This document shows positions 1-5,598 of a stretch of DNA of 8,256 bases, one piece after another; position 1 is the first letter of the stretch, and every line of letters starts with the position of its first letter. The notes beneath the pieces are model-generated. The model was not told the DNA's origin. It saw only the letters and a program-made list of their open reading frames with translations, and searched no databases. Both the position numbers and the translations under genes were made by a program. Origin of the DNA: Candidatus Faecousia faecipullorum (lineage in GTDB: Bacteria; Bacillota; Clostridia; Oscillospirales; Oscillospiraceae); NCBI GenBank assembly GCA_018710805.1, contig DVJG01000230.1:1-8256 (forward strand), read 5' to 3'.

Positions 1-888
1 CTGGTGCTTCTTCTGGGCGCCGATATGCTCCTGAGCTTCCCCGATTGGAAGGACGGGGACTATCTTCGGAACAATGTGTCCCTGGGGGTGTTCTACCGGG
101 GTAAAAAAGGTGAGCAGGAGCGCGTTCATGCCCAGGCGGAGACGCTTCGCAGTCAGGGATTGCAGGTGTATCTGGCGGAAAATGATGCCCTGCCCATTTC
201 CTCCACCCAGTTAAAGCGGCTTCTGGCTTTCCAATGCGCCGACGAGTTTCTGCCTGCAGGGGTGGGAGAATACATCCGCGCCCGCGGCCTCTACGACAGC
301 ACCGCCGACTGGAAGAACCTTCCCATGGACCGGCTGGAATCGGTGGTGGTCCGTCTGCTGAAACCCAGCCGGGTGAACCACGTTCTGGGCTGCCGGGACA
401 CGGCGGTGGAGCTGGCCCGGCGCTGGGGTGCCAACGAGGAAGACGCCGCCAGAGCGGGCATCCTCCACGACATTACCAAGGCCCTGGACGGTCCCCTTCA
501 GTTGACATTGTGCGGGGCCTATGGTAAAATGCTCAATGAATTTTCAAGAAAATATCCCAAGACCCTGCATGCCCTGACAGGTTCTCTGGTAGCAGAGCGT
601 ATCTTCGGAGAGAACCAGGCCGTGGTGGATGCCATTCGCTTTCATACCACGGGAAAAGCTGGGATGAACCTGCTGGAAAAAATCATTTATGTGGCGGACT
701 ACATGGAGCCAAACCGGGATTTCCCCGGGGTGGAGAAGCTCCGGGTTCTGGCCTTTACGGACATCACCGGAGCCTTGAAGCTTGGCCTGGACATGACCAT
801 GGAGCACCTGAAAAACCAGGGCAGTGAAGTGTCCCCGGAATCCCGGGAGGCCCTGGCCTATCTCAAGGACTATGTACCTGCCAAATAA
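1..888 (+). CDS. nadD-yqeK: NadD-YqeK fusion: nicotinate-nucleotide adenylyltransferase C-terminal part joined to an HD-domain Ap4A hydrolase (5' end outside window)
   Basis: The reading frame is open from base 1, so the true start lies left of the window. Counting codons from base 1, residues 1-98 match the C-terminal half of NadD, which adenylylates nicotinate mononucleotide in NAD synthesis: LLGADMLLSFPDW near the start, the ISST motif at 66-69 and the closing YIRARGLY at 91-98. A short linker leads straight into a YqeK domain (about 108-293). Its HD-superfamily metal ligands are visible: H127 in NHVLGC, H156-D157 in LHDITK, H190 in LHALTG, H215 in FHTTG and D233 in VADY. YqeK proteins hydrolyse diadenosine tetraphosphate symmetrically to ADP. 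NadD and YqeK are separate adjacent genes in Bacillus subtilis; here no stop or start separates them. The N-terminal nucleotide-binding GxFDPxHxGH part of NadD is not in view. rsfS follows after 110 bases, as in many Firmicutes. The identity of both domains is firm; the full length is unknown. Confidence 0.93.
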   Translation: MVLLLGADMLLSFPDWKDGDYLRNNVSLGVFYRGKKGEQERVHAQAETLRSQGLQVYLAENDALPISSTQLKRLLAFQCADEFLPAGVGEYIRARGLYDSTADWKNLPMDRLESVVVRLLKPSRVNHVLGCRDTAVELARRWGANEEDAARAGILHDITKALDGPLQLTLCGAYGKMLNEFSRKYPKTLHALTGSLVAERIFGENQAVVDAIRFHTTGKAGMNLLEKIIYVADYMEPNRDFPGVEKLRVLAFTDITGALKLGLDMTMEHLKNQGSEVSPESREALAYLKDYVPAK

Positions 889-927
889 ATGGCACCGGCC
901 ATACACCGAAACCAATTCATTTTCATC

Positions 928-959
928 GGGACGCACCTCAGGGTGCTTCCGCTTGTCCC
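928..959 (+). other. Bulged hairpin in the yqeK-rsfS gap
   Basis: The 110-base gap (889-998) holds no recognisable gene or promoter. It contains a stem GCACC (933-937), loop TCAG, GGTGC (942-946), enclosed by GGGAC (928-932) pairing with GTCCC (955-959), with an 8-base bulge on the 3' side. No T-run follows, so it is not a typical terminator. It could be a transcript processing or folding element, or part of a dispersed intergenic repeat. Function is unknown. Confidence 0.4.
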
Positions 960-998
960 TGCGGGGGATTTTCAAAAGACCAAGAAAGGACGTTGTCA

Positions 999-1364
999 AT
1001 GTTAACACCAAAAGAAATTGCCTATGAGGTGACAAAAGCCCTGGACGCCAAGAAGGGTTTGGACATCAAGCTTCTGAAAATCGACCGTGTCAGCTCCCTT
1101 GCAGACTATTTTCTCATCTGCACCGGCACGTCCAACACCCACGTCAAGACCCTCTGCGACTACGCGGAGTACACTTTGGAGCAGCTGGGCGAGCCCATGC
1201 TGGGCCGGGAAGGCCACCGGGGAAGCGCCTGGGAGCTTCTGGACTACGGCACCATTGTGGTCCATGTGTTCACCGAGGAAGCAAGAAAATTCTATGACCT
1301 GGAGCGCCTCTGGGGCGACGCTGAGGTGATCGATATTCAGGATATCGTCATGCCCGAGAGTTAA
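999..1364 (+). CDS. rsfS: Ribosomal silencing factor RsfS
   Basis: A 121-residue protein of the RsfS/Iojap/YbeB family. These proteins bind uL14 on the free 50S subunit and block joining with 30S when nutrients are scarce. Family features in order are ADYFLICTGTSNTHVK (residues 35-50), REGHRGSAWELLDYG (70-84), the IVVHVF strand (86-91) and RKFYDLERLWGDAE (96-109). Length is in the usual 105-130 range. I chose ATG 999 because GAAAGGA at 983-989 lies 9 bases upstream; the in-frame TTG at 993 would leave only 3 bases. It sits between nadD-yqeK and leuS, the common Clostridia order. The LytR-type gene often found between yqeK and rsfS is absent. No promoter is evident, so it is likely read from an upstream one. 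Confidence 0.96.
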   Translation: MLTPKEIAYEVTKALDAKKGLDIKLLKIDRVSSLADYFLICTGTSNTHVKTLCDYAEYTLEQLGEPMLGREGHRGSAWELLDYGTIVVHVFTEEARKFYDLERLWGDAEVIDIQDIVMPES

Positions 1365-1431
1365 CGCTCCCAAAAGAGAGGGACAAATTCCTCCGACGCA
1401 GACTGCATATCGGAAGTACGAAAGAAATATC

Positions 1432-1447
1432 ATCGAGTTTACTCGAT
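1432..1447 (+). promoter_or_regulatory. Small perfect hairpin just upstream of the leuS ribosome binding site
   Basis: ATCGAG (1432-1437), loop TTTA, CTCGAT (1442-1447) form a perfect 6-bp stem ending three bases before the AGAGG of the leuS ribosome binding site (1451-1455). The 102-base rsfS-leuS gap has no T-box: there is no room for one and no AGGGTGGNACCGCG-like element or terminator. The hairpin could tune ribosome access or mRNA processing; this is inference. Confidence 0.4.
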
Positions 1448-1466
1448 TTAAGAGGTGTATCATCCC

Positions 1467-3890
1467 ATGAATTACGATTTTTCCAGCATTGAAAAGAAGT
1501 GGCAGAAATACTGGGAGGAAAACGATACCTTCCATACGGATGTTTGGGATTTCTCCAAACCCAAGTATTACGTTCTGGATATGTTCCCCTATCCTTCGGG
1601 CGTGGGCCTTCATGCCGGCCATCCCGAGGGCTATACGGCTACGGATATTATGTCCCGGATGAAGCGGATGCAGGGCTACAATGTGCTCCACCCCATGGGC
1701 TATGATTCCTTCGGCCTGCCCGCCGAGCAGTACGCCGTCACCACGGGACACCACCCCAACGGCTTCACCCAGAAGAATATTGAGACCTTCTCCGCCCAGC
1801 TGAAGGAATTGGGCTTCGACTACGACTGGTCCAAGATGGTGGCCACATCCGACCCCTCTTTCTATAAGTGGACCCAGTGGATTTTCAAGAAGCTCTACGA
1901 AGCCGGCTATGCCAAGCGCATTGAAATGCCTGTGAACTGGTGCGAGGAGCTGGGCACCGTGCTCTCCAACGACGAGGTCATCGACGGCAAGTCCGAGCGG
2001 GGCGGCTATCCTGTTGTGAAGAAGAACATGATGCAGTGGGTCATCGACCAGCCTGCCTTTGCAGAAAAGCTGCTGGAAGGGCTCAACGAGATCGACTGGC
2101 CGGAATCCACCAAGGAAATTCAGCGCAACTGGATTGGCAAATCCACCGGCGTGGAGGTGGACTTTAAGCTGGTGGGCGGCGGAGACTTCTCCATCTACAC
2201 CACCTGCATCGAAACCATCTATGGCATCACCTTCATGGTGCTGGCTCCTGACGGAAAAATTGTCCAGTCCCTTATGGACCGGGTGGAAAATAAGGAAGAG
2301 GTCCAGGCTTACATCGACGAGGCCGTGAAAAAGAGCGACATGGACCGTACGGAGCTCAACAAGACCAAGTCCGGCTGCCCCCTCAAGGGCGTATATGCTG
2401 TGAACCCCGTGAACGGCAAGGAAGTGCCTGTGTTCATCGGCGACTTTGTCCTGGCAAGCTACGGCACAGGTGCCGTTATGGCGGTGCCCAGCCACGACCA
2501 GCGTGACTTCGAGTACGCCATTGCCCACGGCCTTCCCATGATTCAGGTCATCGACGGCGCCGACGTCAGCGAGCACGCCTTTGAAAAGCAGGACTATCTG
2601 GGCAAGGGCTGCAAGCTCATGAACTCCCAGGAGTTCACGGGCCTCACTGTGGAGGAGGCCAAGGAAGCCATCACCTGCAAGCTGGAAAAGCTGGGAGTGG
2701 CCCGGCGGAAAAACAACTACCACTTCCGGGAATGGATTTTTGCCCGCCAGCGCTACTGGGGCGAGCCTGTGCCCTGTGTCTACACCGAAGACGGCAAGAC
2801 CGTGTTCCTGCCCGACGAGGAACTGCCCCTGATCCTGCCCGAGCTGGACGACTACAAGGGCAAGGGCGGCAAGGCCCCCTTGGAGAACGCCACCGAGTGG
2901 AAGCACTATGACAGAAACGGTGTGAAGGGCCTTCGGGAGACCTCCACCATGCCCGGTTCCGCCGGTTCCTCCTGGTACTATATGCGCTATATCGACCCCA
3001 AGAACGACAAGCAGCTGTGTGACCCGGAACTGCTGAAGCACTGGCTCCCGGTGGACCTGTATATCGGCGGTCCTGAGCACGCCGTGGGACATCTGATTTA
3101 CTCCCGTATCTGGAACCGCTTCCTGTATGACGAGGGCATCTCCCCGGTGAAGGAGCCCTTCCAGAAGCTGGTGCACCAGGGCATGATCCTGGGCGAGAAC
3201 GGCATCAAAATGGGCAAGCGCTTCCCCGAGTTCGTGGTTAATCCCAGCGACGTGGTCCGTGAGTACGGCGCGGACACTCTGCGTCTGTACGAAATGTTCA
3301 TGGGCCCCCTGGAAGTCTCCAAGCCCTGGAGCACCTCCGGCGTGGCTGGTGCCAAGAAGTTCATTAACCGCGTTTGGAACTTCTTCACAGAGCCTCAGAA
3401 CATCACCGAGACTGACGACGGGAAGCTGACCAAAATCTACCACCAGACCGTGAAGAAGGTCACCTCCGATTTTGAGACCCTGGGCTTCAACACCGCCATT
3501 GCCCAGATGATGGTCTTCGTCAACGAGGTCTACAAGAACGGCTCCTGCCCCAAGACCTACGCCGAGGGCTTCATTAAAATGCTCTCCTGCATCACGCCCC
3601 ACGTAGGCGAGGAAATGTGGCAGCTTCTGGGCCATGAAGGCACCATTGCCTATGAGCCCTGGCCCGAATATTCCGAGGAGAAGTGCAAGGATACGGAAAT
3701 CACCTTTGCTGTCCAGGTTAATGGCAAAATGCGCGGCACCGTTCAGATGACTGCGGACCTTCCCAATGAAGAGGTCGTGAAAAACGCTCTGGCTGACGAG
3801 AAGATCGCAAAGTTCCTGGAAAAGCAGGGCGGCTCTATTGTGAAGACCATCGTGGTCAAGAACAAGCTGGTGAATCTCATTGTCAAGTGA
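1467..3890 (+). CDS. leuS: Leucyl-tRNA synthetase (class I), variant editing and KMSKS motifs
   Basis: An 807-residue cytosolic enzyme that charges tRNA-Leu with leucine. The start at ATG 1467 follows AGAGG (1451-1455) by 11 bases and gives the usual N-terminus (NYDFSSIEKKWQKYW); an in-frame GTG at 1455 overlaps the ribosome binding site and is less likely. The HIGH-type signature is HAGH at 49-52. The editing (CP1) domain spans roughly 220-415 and keeps GTGAVMAVP (333-341) and HDQRD with D344 and D347, but the threonine-rich motif TTRPDT reads TTCIET (245-250). The catalytic core continues with WIFARQRYWGEP (423-434) and GGPEHAVGHL (534-543). KMSKS reads KMGKR (581-585), and only about 8 residues separate QGMIL from it, so the leucine-specific insertion of the E. 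coli enzyme is missing. The C-terminal anticodon-binding region and small C-terminal domain (VQVNGKMRG, 749-757) are present. The frame is intact, so this is a functional-looking lineage variant and not a pseudogene. Confidence 0.98.
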   Translation: MNYDFSSIEKKWQKYWEENDTFHTDVWDFSKPKYYVLDMFPYPSGVGLHAGHPEGYTATDIMSRMKRMQGYNVLHPMGYDSFGLPAEQYAVTTGHHPNGFTQKNIETFSAQLKELGFDYDWSKMVATSDPSFYKWTQWIFKKLYEAGYAKRIEMPVNWCEELGTVLSNDEVIDGKSERGGYPVVKKNMMQWVIDQPAFAEKLLEGLNEIDWPESTKEIQRNWIGKSTGVEVDFKLVGGGDFSIYTTCIETIYGITFMVLAPDGKIVQSLMDRVENKEEVQAYIDEAVKKSDMDRTELNKTKSGCPLKGVYAVNPVNGKEVPVFIGDFVLASYGTGAVMAVPSHDQRDFEYAIAHGLPMIQVIDGADVSEHAFEKQDYLGKGCKLMNSQEFTGLTVEEAKEAITCKLEKLGVARRKNNYHFREWIFARQRYWGEPVPCVYTEDGKTVFLPDEELPLILPELDDYKGKGGKAPLENATEWKHYDRNGVKGLRETSTMPGSAGSSWYYMRYIDPKNDKQLCDPELLKHWLPVDLYIGGPEHAVGHLIYSRIWNRFLYDEGISPVKEPFQKLVHQGMILGENGIKMGKRFPEFVVNPSDVVREYGADTLRLYEMFMGPLEVSKPWSTSGVAGAKKFINRVWNFFTEPQNITETDDGKLTKIYHQTVKKVTSDFETLGFNTAIAQMMVFVNEVYKNGSCPKTYAEGFIKMLSCITPHVGEEMWQLLGHEGTIAYEPWPEYSEEKCKDTEITFAVQVNGKMRGTVQMTADLPNEEVVKNALADEKIAKFLEKQGGSIVKTIVVKNKLVNLIVK

Positions 3891-3953
3891 GAAACGGACG
3901 GTTCGGTTTTCTCCCCGGGAAAACAAAAAATACGATTTTTCTCATTTTGATTC

Positions 3954-3982
3954 TTGACAACCGGAGAAAAGCCGTATATAAT
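3954..3982 (+). promoter_or_regulatory. Perfect consensus sigma-A promoter of rpsU
   Basis: TTGACA at 3954-3959 and TATAAT at 3977-3982 are separated by exactly 17 bases, matching consensus at all 12 positions. The preceding stretch is A/T-rich (3925-3950), which could act as an UP element. Transcription should start near 3989, giving a leader of about 64 bases before the rpsU ATG. Confidence 0.93.
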
Positions 3983-3988
3983 ATTCAA

Positions 3989-4032
3989 GCCTAGATTTAG
4001 GCCCTGAACGCATCCTGGAATTAGCCGGATGC
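3989..4032 (+). promoter_or_regulatory. rpsU 5' leader with two hairpins
   Basis: Hairpin 1 is GCCTA (3989-3993), loop GATT, TAGGC (3998-4002), placed at the predicted transcript 5' end. Hairpin 2 is GCATCC (4010-4015) pairing with GGATGC (4027-4032), with a possible inner GG/CC pairing; it ends four bases before the purine-rich ribosome binding site (GGAGGGAGGG, 4037-4046). Such elements may protect the mRNA 5' end or control S21 translation. The structures are seen in the sequence; the role is inferred. Confidence 0.5.
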
Positions 4033-4052
4033 CATCGGAGGGAGGGAAAACC

Positions 4053-4235
4053 ATGTCTGAAATTCGCGTCAAGGAGAATGAATCTCTGGAAAGCGCTCTG
4101 CGCCGCTTTAAGCGGAGCTGCGCCAAGGAGGGCGTCATCGCCGAAGTGAAGAAGCGCGAGCACTACGTCAGCCCCAGCCTGAAGCGTAAGCAGAAGTCCG
4201 AGGCCGCACGTAAGAACAAGAGAAAGTTCTATTGA
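4053..4235 (+). CDS. rpsU: 30S ribosomal protein S21 (bS21)
   Basis: A 60-residue, strongly basic protein of the small ribosomal subunit, where S21 lies near the 3' end of 16S rRNA and helps translation initiation. Family features are the SEIRVKENESLESALRRFKR N-terminus and the basic tail ending RKNKRKFY. Length matches the 57-70 residue family. ATG 4053 is chosen because GGAGGG (4041-4046) lies 6 bases upstream; an in-frame ATG at 4029 would add 8 residues and lies inside the leader hairpin. It appears to be a single-gene unit with a consensus promoter and its own terminator, consistent with high expression. Confidence 0.98.
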   Translation: MSEIRVKENESLESALRRFKRSCAKEGVIAEVKKREHYVSPSLKRKQKSEAARKNKRKFY

Positions 4236-4254
4236 TCCCTCTTGACTAGCGTAT

Positions 4255-4287
4255 AAAACCGTCCCGTGAAAACGGGGCGGTTTTTCT
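4255..4287 (+). terminator. Strong rho-independent terminator of rpsU, usable in both directions
   Basis: A 13-bp stem with one G-T pair (left arm 4255-4267, right arm 4272-4284) is closed by a GAAA tetraloop and followed by a T-run (4281-4285) that overlaps the right arm. Read on the minus strand, the same stem ends in TTTTAT, so it can also stop the convergent gene whose stop codon is at 4334-4336. Confidence 0.95.
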
Positions 4288-4324
4288 CTGCCTGCGGACC
4301 GTAACTGCGGGCAGCTATCCTGCC
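4288..4324. other. Two competing hairpins next to the rpsU terminator
   Basis: CTGCCTGC (4288-4295) can pair with GCGGGCAG (4307-4314). The GGCAG of that arm (4310-4314) can instead pair with CTGCC (4320-4324). The two pairings exclude each other. They lie between the convergent stop codons and may simply be backup termination or 3'-end structure for the minus-strand transcript. Confidence 0.35.
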
Positions 4325-4333
4325 GGATGGGCG

Positions 4334-5032
4334 TTATTTTAGCTCCTGGTATAGTCCCACCGCTGTTTTGACGCCCCATGTTTCGGCCTCATGGAGAAGG
4401 GCGTCCAGGTCCTCCCGGGTGCGCCAGAGGGTGAAGACGGCTTTTTCCTTTTCTGTGCGGATTTGGTAGTGACAGTGGAGGGCTTCATCGGAATGACCTG
4501 TTTCCGGGGATTCCCGCTGGGAGGTGAGGCGGGCTGCGGCACCATTGGGAGACAAAGAAATTTCCTCGCCGCCCAGAGATGTGTCCAGCCAAATTTCCCG
4601 CTCCTTCCAGGGGGCAAGGGCTTTTTTGAGCGGTACGGTCAGCGGCGTAGGAGCAAGGAACACCGCTCCATCCGTTTCCCCGGCGTAAAGCTCCGATACA
4701 GCCACAGGACAGCGCAGTCCCTCTGTAAGCGTTTTTGCCAGCGCCTGTTCTCCCGGATATCCCGGCCGCTGGAAGTCCAGCAGGACACCCCACAGCGCCA
4801 GCTCCTGGACACAGTTTTGGAGTTCTTCCAGAATCAGTGCCGGGTCGTGGCGGTATATTGGAGTGCAGTCGTCCAGAATCAGCAGGGACCCGGGTTTCAG
4901 CGTCTTCGGCATGGCGGAAAGCCCCGCGCCATAAGGGGACAGGTGACAGGCCATCCAGGCGGTATTTTCCGGAAAATGCCGACAAGCGCGCATTTCCGAT
5001 GCCGTCATGGCAAGATAATGGCGAATTGCCAT
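4334..5032 (-). CDS. Unrecognised 232-residue protein, possible alpha/beta barrel
   Basis: I do not recognise this family. It has no signal peptide, transmembrane segment or Cys-pair zinc site. Alternating strand-like and helix-like stretches are visible: SLLILDD (49-55), then a helix (about 64-79) and GVLLDFQRPGYP (82-93), CPVAVSELYA (108-117), DGAVFLAPTP (121-130) and EIWLDTS (146-152). The acidic ends of the first two strands, and proline-rich turns, resemble a small TIM-barrel glycosidase-like fold, but this is only a pattern impression. The C-terminal 40 residues are charged and end VKTAVGLYQELK. ATG 5032 is chosen because GGGGGA lies 7 bases upstream; ATG 5047 would add 5 residues but has no well-placed site. 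It is the only complete gene on the minus strand, convergent with rpsU and divergent from yqeG, with which it shares control DNA. Its intact frame over 232 codons beside intergenic signals supports a real gene. Confidence 0.82.
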   Translation of the reverse strand: MAIRHYLAMTASEMRACRHFPENTAWMACHLSPYGAGLSAMPKTLKPGSLLILDDCTPIYRHDPALILEELQNCVQELALWGVLLDFQRPGYPGEQALAKTLTEGLRCPVAVSELYAGETDGAVFLAPTPLTVPLKKALAPWKEREIWLDTSLGGEEISLSPNGAAARLTSQRESPETGHSDEALHCHYQIRTEKEKAVFTLWRTREDLDALLHEAETWGVKTAVGLYQELK

Positions 5033-5060
5033 GGACAAATCCCCCATTCCATGTTATAAT
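5032..5060 (+). promoter_or_regulatory. Extended -10 sigma-A promoter of yqeG-pepP
   Basis: TGGACA (5032-5037), a 17-base spacer and TATAAT (5055-5060) preceded by TG one base upstream (extended -10) make a strong promoter. Transcription should start near 5067, before the AGGAAGGAG ribosome binding site (5082-5090). The first base of the -35 box is part of the start codon of the divergent minus-strand gene (CAT at 5030-5032). TTATAA within the -10 is self-complementary and might also serve a minus-strand promoter, but I find no good minus-strand -35 box. Confidence 0.88.
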
Positions 5061-5097
5061 TCCTTAGATAACAGCCTATTCAGGAAGGAGCAGCGCT

Positions 5098-5598
5098 ATG
5101 CCCATTTCTCCCATTCCCAAAATCATGCTTCCGAAGCTCACGGATATCCACGAGGATATGCTGCGATCGCTTGGCATCAAGCTTCTGATGCTGGATTTTG
5201 ACAACACGATTCTTCCCTATGTTTCCGACGAGCCTACGGAGGAGATGCTTGCCTGGCTTGAGCATATGAAGCACTTGCCGGACATTCAAATTTGTGTGGT
5301 GTCCAACAGCCACAATGGAAGAGTTCCTGTCATCAGCCGGGAATTGGGCCTCAAATGCATTACCCACGCGAGAAAGCCCTTTTCCAAGGGAATTAAGCAG
5401 TGCCTCCGGGAATACGGCGTCCCCGCCGCCCAGGCGGCTTTGGTGGGAGACCAGATCTACACCGATGTTCTGGGGGCCAACAATGTGGGGGTCCTGTCCA
5501 TTCTGGTGGATGCTATCAACAATCATAATATCTGGCTGAAAGGCCGCCATGTGCTGGAACTGCCTTTCATTGCCATGGCTAGGAGGATAAAAAAATGA
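5098..5598 (+). CDS. yqeG: YqeG family HAD-IIIA phosphatase
   Basis: A 166-residue cytosolic HAD-superfamily phosphatase of the YqeG type, related to the yeast/plant phosphatidylglycerophosphate phosphatase Gep4. Motif I is LDFDNT (32-37) with nucleophile D33 and acid D35; motif II is VVSNS (67-71); the motif III lysine is K93 in HARKP; motif IV is GDQIYTDVLGAN (117-128) with acidic D118 and D123. There is no cap insert. Length matches the family (about 165-175). ATG 5098 follows AGGAAGGAG (5082-5090) by 7 bases. It overlaps pepP by 4 bases (ATGA), so the two are translationally coupled. In B. subtilis yqeG lies beside yqeH, aroE and nadD; that link is broken here although a nadD-yqeK gene lies about 4 kb upstream. 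A phospholipid phosphatase role is plausible from homology, not shown. Confidence 0.93.
   Translation: MPISPIPKIMLPKLTDIHEDMLRSLGIKLLMLDFDNTILPYVSDEPTEEMLAWLEHMKHLPDIQICVVSNSHNGRVPVISRELGLKCITHARKPFSKGIKQCLREYGVPAAQAALVGDQIYTDVLGANNVGVLSILVDAINNHNIWLKGRHVLELPFIAMARRIKK

Noticed and set aside
544..1035. Minus-strand frame crossing the yqeK end and the intergenic gap
   Set aside because: Mostly antisense to YqeK with no supporting signals. Its gap portion is noted separately as a possible repeat.
1381..1411. Promoter-like GGACAA and CATATC before leuS
   Set aside because: Spacing is 19 bases and both boxes are poor matches; no better promoter was found in the gap.
1392..1414. Imperfect hairpin TCCGA...TCGGA with an inner GCA/TGC in the rsfS-leuS gap
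   Set aside because: Short broken pairing of a kind expected by chance, with no associated signal.
1002..3926. A 974-codon open frame on the minus strand opposite rsfS and leuS
   Set aside because: Its codons are exact reverse complements of the sense codons of well-identified genes, it has no ribosome binding site or sensible protein features, and it is explained by the absence of TTA, CTA and TCA codons in leuS.
3906..3940. Possible terminator of leuS: GTTTTC (3906-3911) pairing with GAAAAC (3919-3924), followed by A-run and T-run
   Set aside because: The stem is A/T-rich and is followed by an A-run before any T-run. It is too weak to call; some leuS transcripts may continue into rpsU.
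4391..5059. A 222-codon + strand frame opposite the unknown minus-strand gene
   Set aside because: It would cover the yqeG promoter, has no ribosome binding site, and its Arg/Gln/Phe-rich content is not protein-like. The minus-strand frame has better start, stop and terminator context.
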